Shown here piece by piece: positions 34,313 to 43,402 of a stretch of DNA of 43,475 bases (position 1 is the stretch's first letter; each line of letters begins with the position of its first letter). The notes under the pieces were generated by a model. It was not told the origin of the DNA. It did not search any database and saw nothing but the letters and a program-made list of their open reading frames with translations. The translations under genes and the position numbers were made by a program. This DNA comes from Acetatifactor sp. (lineage in GTDB: Bacteria > Bacillota > Clostridia > Lachnospirales > Lachnospiraceae): positions 1 through 43,475 of the forward strand of contig JAILLF010000006.1 in NCBI GenBank assembly GCA_024693365.1. Reading direction: 5' to 3'.

Positions 34313-35416
34313 CTATTTAAATCCCACAACCTTCTGCACTTCTATTTTCTCGTTAAATTCCTTTTCTCCGCTGGCGGCAATGAAATCTTCCCTCGTCAGG
34401 ACAATATTGCTTATACCCGCAAGACTGCACCTAAGGGCTGCCTTCGACCAGGTTCTCTCATACAGATTTCTTACGAATCTTGCATTCGCAAATTCCTTAG
34501 ATTCCAGATACTTATCGGAAAGTGCCATAAAGTATTTGTGCGCCTCTTCCTCCAGACCGGGATCAAATGCAAAATGCTTTCTCACCATCAGCATGAAGAT
34601 GTCAAACAATTGCTTTTTACTGTAATTCGGGAAATGCAAAATCACGGGCATTCTGCTTCGGATGCCGGGGTTCGCCTTCATCAGCGTCTCCATCTCATCC
34701 GTGTAACCTGCCATGACCACCAGCATGTCATCCCGGTGATTCTCCATCTCGGAAATCAGCGTCGTGATCGCTTCCTTTCCGAAATCATTGTTGGAATGGT
34801 CCTCCGTATAGAGAGAGTACGCTTCGTCGATGAAAAGCACGGAGCCATAAGAATCCCGGCAGATTGTCGATGTCTTTACCGCCGTTTGTCCCACGTATTC
34901 CGCCACGAGATCTCTTCCGCTGTACTCAAAAAACGCGCCCTTCCGAAGAATTCCCTCTTCCCTCATAATCTGTCCAATGATCCTTGCCACGGTGGTTTTT
35001 CCCGTTCCGGGAGCACCCGTAAAGCGCATGTGAATGCTGGGGCGATCCAACTTTTCATTGGCCATGGCAACCTTGATCTGTGCGATGATCTCCCTGATAC
35101 GGACGGTGATGTCTTCCATGCCGATCAGTTCCGCAAGCGCCGCATAACCCGTTGCTTTTCCCCTTTCCTCATGAACAAGACCGGAAATGTCTTCAGGATT
35201 CAAGGTGAAGGGATCCACCTCCGCGCCTTCCGCCTTTTTCCTTGCATTGTCAGCAATCTTCCGAAGGATGATCTCGTTGGCGATCTTCTCCACGCTCTTA
35301 TAACCGTAAAACCGTCCGTCCATCTTTTCCTGATGGATCTTTTCGATCGCCATTTCATTAATGGCAACGTCCGGCATGAGCTTTGCCTTATTCAGATTCT
35401 CCCACAGAAATTCCAT
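34313..35416 (-). CDS. CbxX/SpoVK-type AAA+ ATPase (C-terminal half of a gene split by a stop)
   Basis: A 367-aa frame with a full AAA+ module: Walker A GAPGTGKT (134-141), Walker B VLFIDEA (193-199), sensor 1 region VVMAGYTDEM and arginines R253/R255. This subgroup resembles CbxX/SpoVK ATPases, which remodel protein partners. The first ATG has no ribosome binding site. The frame continues in phase through a single TAA (35432-35434) into the 35432-36262 gene, so both parts were probably one protein of about 650 aa. If expressed alone, it would be a soluble ATPase without its N-terminal partner domain. Confidence 0.85.
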   Translation of the reverse strand: MEFLWENLNKAKLMPDVAINEMAIEKIHQEKMDGRFYGYKSVEKIANEIILRKIADNARKKAEGAEVDPFTLNPEDISGLVHEERGKATGYAALAELIGMEDITVRIREIIAQIKVAMANEKLDRPSIHMRFTGAPGTGKTTVARIIGQIMREEGILRKGAFFEYSGRDLVAEYVGQTAVKTSTICRDSYGSVLFIDEAYSLYTEDHSNNDFGKEAITTLISEMENHRDDMLVVMAGYTDEMETLMKANPGIRSRMPVILHFPNYSKKQLFDIFMLMVRKHFAFDPGLEEEAHKYFMALSDKYLESKEFANARFVRNLYERTWSKAALRCSLAGISNIVLTREDFIAASGEKEFNEKIEVQKVVGFK

Positions 35417-35431
35417 CAGACACAGATCAGA

Positions 35432-36262
35432 TTAGGGCGGGATCTGGATCGTCTCAAGAAGCATCATGTCGGAAAGCACGTTCTTGATCTCGTCAAAGGC
35501 TTTCTTCTCCAAGAACGGAATGCGGAAGACAAAGACGTAGTCCCTCTGCATGTCCTCAAGGCGTCTTACGAATCTCCGGAGTTCATCCGTCTTATTTCCC
35601 TCCAGAAAGTAAGAAATATCAATGCCGATCACGTGCAGATTCTTCTTATTCTCTTCATCCCTCAAAAGGTCGATCGCGGAATCCTCGTCAAAGCATCCGT
35701 TCTTCTCCTCCGCCCCCATCACAAACTCCGCATACGCGTAATCCGTGCCATCCTCAGGCTTCGGAAATACTTCGTGCGCGATCAGAACCGTCGAAAGCCC
35801 CGAGATCAGCGTCGAGAAACCGCAGCCGGAATCAATGGCACAAAGATAATTTTGCTTCTTTATGACGTCCTCTGCTCCCAGCTCCCTTATATACGGCAGC
35901 CTCTCCAACAGCTCCGTAATGCGTCGTACGAAGTCGTCCATTCCGTAAAAATTCGTATAAATGCCCTTCGTATACTTCGACTTGCCATCCGTCTCGACGT
36001 CACCAATCTCGGAGATCTGGATTTCCGCAAAGGGCTCCCCAGGAAAGGCCTTCTCCCACGCCTGCTCCAATAATTTCCTGCACGCCGATTTCGTCTCCGC
36101 CTTCAACAAATAACAGGCATAGGTAAACCTGCCGATCTCCAAAACGGCCCCCGCCTCTTCCGGAAAATGCTCCGTCACTTTCGCCGCAAAACTCCCCAAA
36201 TCTCCTTCATGATCCTTCGAAAACTGCTGCGTCAACGCAACTCTTGCAATAAAATCCGCCAT
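35432..36262 (-). CDS. N-terminal half of split AAA+ protein, unknown domain
   Basis: A 276-aa soluble protein starting MADFIARVALTQQF with GGAGAGCAGGAG just upstream. Helical N-terminal part (about 1-90) resembling a repeat or scaffold domain. Then a region with DSGCGFSTLISGLSTVLIAHEVF and LHVIGIDISYFLEGN, which looks like a degenerate nucleotide-binding fold without a clear Walker A. It ends MLLETIQIPP and a TAA, after which the same frame reads SDLCLMEFLWENLNKAK into the AAA+ part. I do not recognise the domain. The best reading is one gene interrupted by a nonsense codon. Confidence 0.7.
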   Translation of the reverse strand: MADFIARVALTQQFSKDHEGDLGSFAAKVTEHFPEEAGAVLEIGRFTYACYLLKAETKSACRKLLEQAWEKAFPGEPFAEIQISEIGDVETDGKSKYTKGIYTNFYGMDDFVRRITELLERLPYIRELGAEDVIKKQNYLCAIDSGCGFSTLISGLSTVLIAHEVFPKPEDGTDYAYAEFVMGAEEKNGCFDEDSAIDLLRDEENKKNLHVIGIDISYFLEGNKTDELRRFVRRLEDMQRDYVFVFRIPFLEKKAFDEIKNVLSDMMLLETIQIPP

Positions 36263-36291
36263 CTCCTGCTCTCCTTCAACCGTGTCACGTA

Positions 36292-36948
36292 TTATTTTTC
36301 AAAAGTGACCAGTCCTATGTCCGTTGGATGATCCATGTATAATACTTCCTTTGCCTTTGTTTTATGCATCAAAATCATCTGCGTAATCAACAGATCCCCG
36401 CCCGCAGACACGATCATAAGCGCTCCAAGGAAAAAGGTCGGACCGTGATGCAAAAAGAACGCCAACACGCAAATACCAATTCCCAACACGATGCACGGCA
36501 TCAAACTGCCGATAACGTAAGCCCACTTTTTCAAAGCTGCCTTACAGGTACAGTATGGAGTCATATATTGAACAATAAATCCGAACTCAATGTTCTTTTT
36601 GAATCCGCCTTTTGCAAACAATCCCCACGTAATGCCGTGAATCAGCTCATGCACAACAACCAGTATCAAAAAAAGCACTATCAGCAACATATTCCACGGG
36701 TTTTTTCCGTCATCCTCCAGTCTGGCTCCAAACGCATAACCGATCAGGAAAACAATCAGCGCCAAAATAGCTCCGTACAGACATCCGAGTGTGTTGGCCT
36801 TTAAGGCAGACGTCGTTAAATCCTTCTTCTCATAGCCATTTTGAAGCATTTCTTCTTCCTGTTTCCGAAATGCTTCCAATCGTCTTTGCTCAGCCTTTGT
36901 CAACTTTCGTCCGTTTGTTTGTTCCTTCTTCTCTTTATTCTTCGCCAT
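36292..36948 (-). CDS. DUF3267 membrane protein (putative metalloprotease)
   Basis: A 218-aa protein. The first 45 residues are very charged (KNKEKKEQTNGRKLTKAEQR). Four or so membrane helices follow, one of them carrying HELIH (100-104) as in VVVHELIHGITWGLF, the zinc-binding motif of DUF3267 proteins, which resemble intramembrane site-2-type proteases. A second conserved patch is MTPYCTCKAALKKW. The start overlaps the 36935-37186 stop by 14 nt. A proteolytic role is inferred from the motif only. Confidence 0.87.
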   Translation of the reverse strand: MAKNKEKKEQTNGRKLTKAEQRRLEAFRKQEEEMLQNGYEKKDLTTSALKANTLGCLYGAILALIVFLIGYAFGARLEDDGKNPWNMLLIVLFLILVVVHELIHGITWGLFAKGGFKKNIEFGFIVQYMTPYCTCKAALKKWAYVIGSLMPCIVLGIGICVLAFFLHHGPTFFLGALMIVSAGGDLLITQMILMHKTKAKEVLYMDHPTDIGLVTFEK

Positions 36949-37186
36949 CTTGCTTCAACCGCTTTACGCGGCCCTCCTCGCCCAAGGGATTAAAATCAAT
37001 GGCATCGCAATTTGTCACGGTCCCCCTTGCCCAAGGGCTGCCCACGTCGCAGCGTCCCAAATGATGCTGCTCTTTAACCACGCCTTCTTCCTGCGATTCC
37101 GTAAAGCTTACTTTGAGCCTGCCGACGCCATCTTCCATCTTACCGTCGATCATTTTGATCAGTTCGTCGATCTCTTTTTCATTCAT
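36935..37186 (-). CDS. Small acidic protein of unknown function
   Basis: An 83-aa hydrophilic protein: MNEKEIDELIKMIDGKMEDG, then VGRLKVSF and a C-terminal part with CDVGSPWARGTVTNCDAIDF. No membrane segment, no known motif. Two cysteines 15 residues apart could bind metal or form a bridge. It starts 22 nt after the MBL stop and overlaps the DUF3267 start by 14 nt, so it is probably translated as part of this operon. The ribosome binding site is weak. Similar short acidic proteins occur in clostridia without assigned function. Confidence 0.6.
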   Translation of the reverse strand: MNEKEIDELIKMIDGKMEDGVGRLKVSFTESQEEGVVKEQHHLGRCDVGSPWARGTVTNCDAIDFNPLGEEGRVKRLKQDGEE

Positions 37187-37207
37187 GCCATTCTACCATC
37201 CTTGTCA

Positions 37208-37900
37208 TTATTCTCGCAGCTCGCCATAAAAACCGGCATACGGAAATTGATAAAGCGTTACCTTGTTTCCAAACAGGTCCACGGGCTTACCCTGCGCCTT
37301 TCCCGCAACAATTTCCTCCGCACCGCCGATCAACAGACTGATCTGGGATGGATCAACCGGGAACGTGCCGTGAGAAGGATACACCATGTCAAAACGCTCC
37401 AGATAACCAAGAAGCTTTTTCATGCTCAAAACATAATCCGAGATATTACGCTTTTCGCCAAACATATAAATCGTTCCCGCCTGCACGGAATCGCCGGAGA
37501 TCAGCACTCTCGCATTGACGTCAAGAATTGCAACGCTTCCCGGCGTATGGCCAGGAATGTCAATAATCTCTAAGGGACGTCCTCCAAGATCAATCACGTC
37601 GCCGTCCTTGATCGGCCGAATCTCGCCCTTACCGCCCGCTGTGCGGAAATTCCCTTCCTCCGCAGGACTCATATAACACCACGCAAATGCGCCATTACCG
37701 GACACGTGATCCCTGTCTGCATGCGTGTTCATCATCTCCAGTGGCTTCTTTGTAAGCGTTTTTGCAATCTCTGCCGCATCTGGCGTAGTCATGCCGCTGT
37801 CGATCATAAGCGCTTTCTCCGTGCCTTCCAGCACAAAAAAACGCACCATGCCATCCTCGATTCTCCAAGTGTTCTCATTGATCTGAATGATCTCTGCCAT
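37208..37900 (-). CDS. MBL-fold metallo-hydrolase
   Basis: A 230-aa protein with the metallo-beta-lactamase motif THADRDH (59-65), the later ligands in IDIPGHTPGSVAIL and LISGDSV, and the final histidine in MVYPSHGTF. This is the glyoxalase II-like subgroup of soluble hydrolases with two metal ions; the substrate is not evident. The ATG at 37900 follows GGAGG by 7 nt; the 17-codon longer frame is less likely. It lies downstream of the esterase gene (47-bp gap) and may share its transcript. Confidence 0.9.
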   Translation of the reverse strand: MAEIIQINENTWRIEDGMVRFFVLEGTEKALMIDSGMTTPDAAEIAKTLTKKPLEMMNTHADRDHVSGNGAFAWCYMSPAEEGNFRTAGGKGEIRPIKDGDVIDLGGRPLEIIDIPGHTPGSVAILDVNARVLISGDSVQAGTIYMFGEKRNISDYVLSMKKLLGYLERFDMVYPSHGTFPVDPSQISLLIGGAEEIVAGKAQGKPVDLFGNKVTLYQFPYAGFYGELRE

Positions 37901-37947
37901 CTCTTTTCCTCCAATCGGTAGTTTGTCCGTGATCCGTTCTTTTTGAC

Positions 37948-39123
37948 TCACTGCTGCTCAAACCATGCGATGGCGCGTTTTGGCCAGCCTTCCATGCACG
38001 TGCCGGAGCCGTCAGCAAAGCCGTGTCCCCCCGTCGGTCCAACCTCCAGTCGGCAGGGGATTCCCAAATCATCCAACGCTCTCGCCAGCATCTTGGAATG
38101 CTCCGGATTCACCAGTTCATCCTCTGCCGCAACAAAAATGGCAGTTGGCGGAAATCCCTCCGCGTGGGAAGGGATCTCAAAGCAGCTGTTACAAGCTTCC
38201 TCCATGGTACAGCCAAGACCACTGCGCGCAAATTCATCCTTGTCCTGGCCTTCCGCCCAGTTCTTCTCGCTTAGCAAACGATAGGAAGTTGCGGGATAGA
38301 TGGGGAAACATGCCTTGGGCTTTGCGAGGTGATAGGCTGCATAGCCCTTTTCCGTATTCCAAAGACAAATGACATAACCGCCCGCAGAGAATCCGCAGGT
38401 TATATACTTGTCCGGATCCACGCCAAACTGATCCTTCTTTGTCTTGATGATCTCCATGGCACGCGCCATGTCATCCATGGCCTTTACGGCAGAAGCCTCC
38501 GTGGACACCCGATAGGTCAGAATGAAAACATTGTACCCCAACTCATTAAAATGCCTTGCCACCGGCCAGCCCTCCGTAAGGCTCCAGACATTGTAAAAAC
38601 CGCCTCCCGGAACCAAAAAGATAAAGGGCCTGTCTGCGGCGCCAGCGTCGTCCGAGGGGAAATAAACAATGTTTCTCCCCACCTTCTCAGGCGCTTCCTT
38701 GCATTCCTCGGCGGAATATAAGGGATAATAATACTGGCCTCGGTCCGCGATCTCAAAGAGCCTTGTAAAACCGAATTCCAGGTTTCCCCAACCCATCTTG
38801 TCGGCGATTTCCCGTAGCGTCCAGTTGTAGAATTCTTCTTTCGACAGGTCCCACTTACTGATCGCATCCGGCGCGATCTGAGCGAGCCTCGGGTCCTCCA
38901 GAATTTCCCCCAATGTTTTGTCCTTTAGCATTTTTTCCTCCCTTTCCGACCAGATGCTGCCCACGTCGAGCCCTTGCTCCGTAAGCCATGCGTCCGCAAC
39001 CGTTACGTATTTTACTTCCCCTTGGTCATTTTCAAGCGTCACCGAAACCATCATTTCTTCCTGCCCCGGCGCCCGTTCCTCACATCCAAAATCCCCGTCA
39101 AAAATATGCTTGATCCTCCACAT
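37948..39123 (-). CDS. Alpha/beta hydrolase, HSL-type esterase
   Basis: A 391-aa enzyme. The hydrolase half shows the oxyanion motif PGGGFY near 173, the nucleophile elbow GFSAGG with Ser246, the acid in AAEDELVNPEH and the histidine in GGHGFAD: a complete catalytic triad of the hormone-sensitive-lipase type. About 130 extra N-terminal residues (VTLENDQGEVKYVTVADAWL) form an unidentified domain. No signal peptide. The ATG at 39123 has GGGAGG upstream; a frame 27 codons longer is not supported. Probably a cytosolic esterase/acetylesterase. Confidence 0.88.
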   Translation of the reverse strand: MWRIKHIFDGDFGCEERAPGQEEMMVSVTLENDQGEVKYVTVADAWLTEQGLDVGSIWSEREEKMLKDKTLGEILEDPRLAQIAPDAISKWDLSKEEFYNWTLREIADKMGWGNLEFGFTRLFEIADRGQYYYPLYSAEECKEAPEKVGRNIVYFPSDDAGAADRPFIFLVPGGGFYNVWSLTEGWPVARHFNELGYNVFILTYRVSTEASAVKAMDDMARAMEIIKTKKDQFGVDPDKYITCGFSAGGYVICLWNTEKGYAAYHLAKPKACFPIYPATSYRLLSEKNWAEGQDKDEFARSGLGCTMEEACNSCFEIPSHAEGFPPTAIFVAAEDELVNPEHSKMLARALDDLGIPCRLEVGPTGGHGFADGSGTCMEGWPKRAIAWFEQQ

Positions 39124-39216
39124 TTTATGCCTCCCATGCATGCATAAAAATCGTCCCCGGCGGCATGCCTCCCGCCAGTACCCCAAAAAACATCTCCGCA
39201 GCACGACCTTAATTCT

Positions 39217-40128
39217 TTACCCTTTCGGGATCCGGATCACAATCCCAAACAATCCGTCCTTTAGCTCTGCCTTGATCTCGCCGCCCATGTGCGTCACGAT
39301 CTTTTTTGCAATGGCAAGTCCCAGCCCCGTGGTCTTTTTGGAACGGGACTTGTCCGTCGTAAAAAACCTGTCAAACAGCCTGTCAAGATCCTCAGCCGTA
39401 ATGTCTCCCGCATCATTTTGGAAACAAAAGGCATAAGCCTCCGGCTCTTGCCAGGAGGCTATGGAATAATTCGTTTTTCCATGAACTAGTGCATTGAAGA
39501 TAATGTTGGAGAAGACTCTTGTCACGGCATCCGGATCACCCAAAACCCGAAACTCCTCCTCCGGGATCCGAATGTCCGGCTCCTCTCCCTTTGCTTCAAA
39601 ATTCGAATAAAACGAAACCGCCGTCTTTCTGAGGATCGCATTTAAGTCCATCGGCACCTCATGGTATTCAAAGGAATCCGACTCAAGCCTTGCGAAATCA
39701 AAGAGCTGATTTAGCAGGCGCTTTAAGGTGTCAGACCGCTCTAATATGGTATCGACCGCCTCTAAGTCCGTCTTTGAAAGATTGCCTGAATTCTTTAGGA
39801 TCTTCGCATACCCTTCGATGGAGGTCAGGGGCGTTCGCACGTCGTGCGCAAGATTTGTGATCGTCTCCTTGATGGTCTCGTCCTTGTGCCTTAGCTCCGT
39901 GATGCTCTTTCGATATTTATCCACGAGAAGATTGATCTCGTCCACCAGCTTTCCGATTTCCGGCGTCTGGAAATCGATCGGCACCATGATGGACGTATCA
40001 CCCTCCTGCAGAGTTTCAACAAACTGCCGAAGTCTTACGATCTGCCGTTGCTGGAAGATGAGGCAAAAAAGCAGAAGGAGGCAAAGGAGCCCCAGAATTG
40101 CAATTATGATACCCGTTCCTAAGCTCAC
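39217..40128 (-). CDS. Sensor histidine kinase, single membrane helix
   Basis: A 303-aa kinase. One membrane helix (about 6-25) and almost no outer part; then a HAMP-like linker, the H-box NLAHDVRTPL with His95, the N-box FSNIIFNALVHG and the G-box TTGLGLAIAKKI. Such small kinases without a sensor domain are typical for systems in which the ABC transporter detects the peptide. The start is a GTG at 40128 preceded by GGAGG; longer frames run back into the permease. It should phosphorylate the 42725-43402 regulator, although the transporter genes lie between them. Confidence 0.92.
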   Translation of the reverse strand: MSLGTGIIIAILGLLCLLLLFCLIFQQRQIVRLRQFVETLQEGDTSIMVPIDFQTPEIGKLVDEINLLVDKYRKSITELRHKDETIKETITNLAHDVRTPLTSIEGYAKILKNSGNLSKTDLEAVDTILERSDTLKRLLNQLFDFARLESDSFEYHEVPMDLNAILRKTAVSFYSNFEAKGEEPDIRIPEEEFRVLGDPDAVTRVFSNIIFNALVHGKTNYSIASWQEPEAYAFCFQNDAGDITAEDLDRLFDRFFTTDKSRSKKTTGLGLAIAKKIVTHMGGEIKAELKDGLFGIVIRIPKG

Positions 40129-40148
40129 GCCTCTCCCTCCTTCGCAAT

Positions 40149-40898
40149 TTATTCCACGTCGCCGCGTACGCCAAGCAGAAGGACTGCCAGGCTGCAGGCT
40201 ACAAAATATGCCACAAAAACGATCAAGATCCGAATCCACTCATCCGCGCCCGTAAAGCTTACACGCAAAGGCTGTGCAAAGGCAAAGCCACCCGTCAGCG
40301 CATCGCCAAGAGAAAGGGCCGTCTCGATCTTGGAAAGTGCCATGGTCCCAAACATCAAAAGGACCGCGTTGACCGAGGATGACACTTCACCGATCTTGAT
40401 CAAAAAAAAGATGGTCAGGATCAAAACTGCCGCGGTGCCGTGAGCCACCGACTGCAGAAGAAAATACCTTATCAAAAGGACTACGAAGACCCCGTTACAC
40501 TGCATTCCCAGCTTTGCCACACCGTAGGCTGCGCCAAATGCGATGGCGACAAAGCTGAGCATTACGGTAAGCGTCAATATGCAGGGCAGCTTGGAAAAAT
40601 AATAGCCCGTCCTGGAGATTCCCCTTGCCACAAAAAGCTTCCAGGACTTGTCCTTAAACTCCGCGGTAAACAGCACGATGGAGCTTATAAGGAGCGGTAC
40701 CATCACGCCGTGGTAGCCCATGAAATCTCTCCAATATTTTTCCGCACCCGCGGCATCCGACACATCCAGCTTTCCGTCCGCGATCCAGGTCAGCATCACG
40801 CAGACATAAAGGGACCATACCGCGGTTCCGGCAAGGCTGATCCATGTCGCCTTGTCATGAAACAGCTTATAGAAAGAGGCTCTGATCATGTTTTTCAT
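40149..40898 (-). CDS. ABC-2 permease, lantibiotic-immunity type
   Basis: A 249-aa membrane protein with six predicted helices and the N-terminal pattern MIRASFYKLFHDKATWISL. It is closely similar to the permease at 41873 (both contain ASFYKxFxDKA and ELLI/LFVARGISRTGYYFSK-like segments), so the pair arose by duplication. This is the layout of LanE/LanG subunits. Its ATG overlaps the ATPase stop by 4 nt. Expected role: expelling antimicrobial peptides from the membrane. Confidence 0.87.
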   Translation of the reverse strand: MKNMIRASFYKLFHDKATWISLAGTAVWSLYVCVMLTWIADGKLDVSDAAGAEKYWRDFMGYHGVMVPLLISSIVLFTAEFKDKSWKLFVARGISRTGYYFSKLPCILTLTVMLSFVAIAFGAAYGVAKLGMQCNGVFVVLLIRYFLLQSVAHGTAAVLILTIFFLIKIGEVSSSVNAVLLMFGTMALSKIETALSLGDALTGGFAFAQPLRVSFTGADEWIRILIVFVAYFVACSLAVLLLGVRGDVE

Positions 40899-41806
40899 TG
40901 CTCTTCCCTCGCCGTCATCAAATTGTTGAAGAACTCCTCCAGGCTCTCGCCCATGCGGACCATCTCGCCCACTTCCACGCCGCCGCGCACCATCGCCGTA
41001 ACAACCTTCGCCGACTCATCCACATAATCAAAAAGTCTTACGTACTCAGCATCCATTACCTCATAATTGTTCGTGCCAAGGTCCTTTTCGCAAACCATGG
41101 CTGCCTTTGCGGTATCGGAGACCTTAAGTCTTAAGCAGGTCTTGCTCTTCTCCTCCAGCTCCTCATTGGAAAGCTCAGAGATCAAGTGACCGGCCTTCAT
41201 AAATCCGTAGCGCGTCGCCACCTTGGACACCTCGTCCAAGAGATGGCTCGAGATCAGGATCGTCGTTTGATTTTCCGCATTCAGCTTCTTTAAGAGCTGA
41301 CGGATCTCCTGAATTCCCATGGGATCCAGTCCATTCATGGGCTCGTCAAGGATCAGAAAATCAGGGGAACCCAAAAGTGCAATGCCGATGGCAAGCCTTT
41401 GCTTCATGCCAAGAGAGGTTTTCTTAATGACCTTGTTGGCATTTCCGTCCATGCCCACCAGCTTTAAGATCCGATCCACTTCCCCTTCCTTATGGCAGCC
41501 GAAGGCCCTCGAAAACATCTCTAGATTGTCACGGACGGTAAGTCTTGAATCCAGCGCCGGGGAATCGATCAGACATCCCATGCGGAAACGCGCCACCTCC
41601 GGGTGCTTATTTTCGAACAGTACCACCTCTCCGGAGGTCGGAGCGGCAAGACCGCTCAGCATTTTCATCAAGGTGGACTTTCCTGCACCGTTCTCGCCGA
41701 TCAGTGCATATATGTCACCCTTTTCTATGCTCATGTTTACGCCGTCCACGGCAGCAAATCCATGATATTTCTTCGTCAGTGCCTTTGTTTTTACAATGTT
41801 GCTCAT
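40895..41806 (-). CDS. ABC transporter ATP-binding protein, LanF/BcrA type
   Basis: A 303-aa ATPase: Walker A GENGAGKS (37-44), signature SLGMKQR (the LGMKQR form of lantibiotic and bacitracin exporters), Walker B FLILDEP, and the typical MNGLDPMGI after it. The extra C-terminal 90 residues are also usual in this subgroup. GGGAG lies 7 nt before the ATG. It works with the two flanking permeases in an immunity or resistance exporter. Confidence 0.94.
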   Translation of the reverse strand: MSNIVKTKALTKKYHGFAAVDGVNMSIEKGDIYALIGENGAGKSTLMKMLSGLAAPTSGEVVLFENKHPEVARFRMGCLIDSPALDSRLTVRDNLEMFSRAFGCHKEGEVDRILKLVGMDGNANKVIKKTSLGMKQRLAIGIALLGSPDFLILDEPMNGLDPMGIQEIRQLLKKLNAENQTTILISSHLLDEVSKVATRYGFMKAGHLISELSNEELEEKSKTCLRLKVSDTAKAAMVCEKDLGTNNYEVMDAEYVRLFDYVDESAKVVTAMVRGGVEVGEMVRMGESLEEFFNNLMTAREEQ

Positions 41807-41872
41807 CTTTTTTCTCCCTTCGTCTGCAACTTGTTTTAAGATTATTATCCCGCGAGAGTTTAGGGAAAGGAG

Positions 41873-42619
41873 TCAATCGATGTCTTTATGGCTCAGGACA
41901 GTGATCGCAAGCAGGCTGCAGATCACCAGATGCCCAAGAAGCGAGATCCCTATTCTTCCCCAGGCAACTGGACCGTTAAACTCCACAAATGCCGTTTGGG
42001 AAAAGGCCCAAAAATCCGTGATCACTTCTCCCAGGGAAAATGCTTTTTCAACACCCGAAAGCATCACGTAGCCGAACACCATCAAAAACAGGCTGAGGAT
42101 CGAAGCAATATCGCCGCGCTTAATGATGCAGATTAAGGTGATGACCAGGACTGCGATGGAAAAATGCGCCGCGGTTTCTGCCAAAAAGAACCGGATCACG
42201 TTTCCAACATATGCCGCATCCATCGTCGCGTGAAGCAAAGCCACGTTGCATATTGCCAGCGTCAAAATGGATATGAAGCTAATGATCACGGTTAAGCAAA
42301 GCATGCTGACCAATTTTGAAAAAAAGTAACTCGTCTTGGAGATTCCCTTTGCGATCAACAGCTTCCAGGATTTATCCTGAAATTCGCCCGAGAACAGAAG
42401 CACGGCACTTACGATCAGCGGAACCTCTATCACGTGCAAGCCAATGAACCCATACCAACGGTTCGCCAGTTGTGACACGTCCTCGATGCCCCTCGCATGG
42501 CTGGTAAGCACCTGCGCCATGATAACGACAAGTGCCCAGGCGACCGTCCCTGCCAGACAGATCCCAAAAGCCTTGTCGCGAAACATTTTGTAAAACGAAG
42601 CCCTCATTGCGTTTAACAT
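41873..42619 (-). CDS. ABC-2 permease, lantibiotic-immunity type
   Basis: A 248-aa membrane protein with six predicted helices, starting MLNAMRASFYKMFRDKAFGI. It resembles the permease at 40149 over its whole length. GGAGG lies 7 nt before the ATG. It is the first transporter gene after the regulator gene (105-bp gap, probably containing the transporter promoter), so the order is regulator, permease, ATPase, permease, kinase. Confidence 0.87.
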   Translation of the reverse strand: MLNAMRASFYKMFRDKAFGICLAGTVAWALVVIMAQVLTSHARGIEDVSQLANRWYGFIGLHVIEVPLIVSAVLLFSGEFQDKSWKLLIAKGISKTSYFFSKLVSMLCLTVIISFISILTLAICNVALLHATMDAAYVGNVIRFFLAETAAHFSIAVLVITLICIIKRGDIASILSLFLMVFGYVMLSGVEKAFSLGEVITDFWAFSQTAFVEFNGPVAWGRIGISLLGHLVICSLLAITVLSHKDID

Positions 42620-42724
42620 ATGTTTACCTCCTTAAACCTTCCTTTTCCTCTGCGGGTTTTGCTCTTTACAACTCTCAGAATACGGGAAGAGTTTAAGAAA
42701 ATCATTTACAAAAGTTTAAGGAAT

Positions 42725-43402
42725 TCATAAAGATTCCATCTTAAAGCCAATGCCCCAGACGGTTTTTACGTAGGAGCGGTCCGGCTCGAGCACCGCCAGC
42801 TTCTTGCGAATGTTGCTGACGTGCACGCTGATCGTGTTGTCACTTGCATCCGGCTGTTCATTCCAAAGCTTTTCATAAATCATTTCTTTGGTATATACCA
42901 CCGAAGGCCTCTCCATCATCATCTCCAGGATGGCAAACTCGTTTTTCGTCAGTGCAACGGGCTGCCCAAGCTGCAAAAGGGTCCTTGCCTCCGGATCAAG
43001 CTGCAGGTTGCCATAGGACAACACCCGGTTTGCAGGTGCTGCACCGCCGCGCCGAAGCACGATCTCGATCCTTGCAAGGAGCTCTTCCGGATCAAAGGGC
43101 TTTGTCACGTAATCCTCTGCACCGCCCTTAAGGAGCACTAGCTTACTCGCCACGTCATCCTTTGCGGAAAGTGCGATCACGGGGGTTGGGCAATTCTTAA
43201 CAATATACTCCAGAACCTCCTCCCCCGTCATCCCGGGAAGCATCAGGTCCAAAACCACCAGCTCATATCGGTTCCTCTCCAGGCACATGACTGCTTCCGT
43301 CCCGGAATATGCGCCGTCCGTGCGATACCCCTTACTCACAAGGTACTCCCGCACCATCTTATTGATCGCCTGATCGTCATCTACCACCAAAATGCTTCTC
43401 AT
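42725..43402 (-). CDS. OmpR/PhoB family response regulator
   Basis: A 225-aa regulator of standard length. Receiver: acidic D8-D9, phospho-acceptor D52 in VVLDLMLPGMTG, Lys101 in VTKPFD. The winged-helix domain includes LTKNEFAILEMMMERPSVVY and DASDNTISVHVSNIRKKLAV. The ATG at 43402 follows AAGGAG by 7 nt; upstream ATGs are less well placed. Partner of the kinase at 39217; presumed target is the ABC promoter in the 42620-42724 gap. Confidence 0.94.
   Translation of the reverse strand: MRSILVVDDDQAINKMVREYLVSKGYRTDGAYSGTEAVMCLERNRYELVVLDLMLPGMTGEEVLEYIVKNCPTPVIALSAKDDVASKLVLLKGGAEDYVTKPFDPEELLARIEIVLRRGGAAPANRVLSYGNLQLDPEARTLLQLGQPVALTKNEFAILEMMMERPSVVYTKEMIYEKLWNEQPDASDNTISVHVSNIRKKLAVLEPDRSYVKTVWGIGFKMESL

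Noticed and set aside
34298..36073. A 591-codon plus-strand open frame
   Set aside because: It is antisense to the two AAA+ halves, whose Walker A, Walker B and sensor motifs are clear on the minus strand. Its own translation is rich in H, R and L without any domain and has no ribosome binding site.
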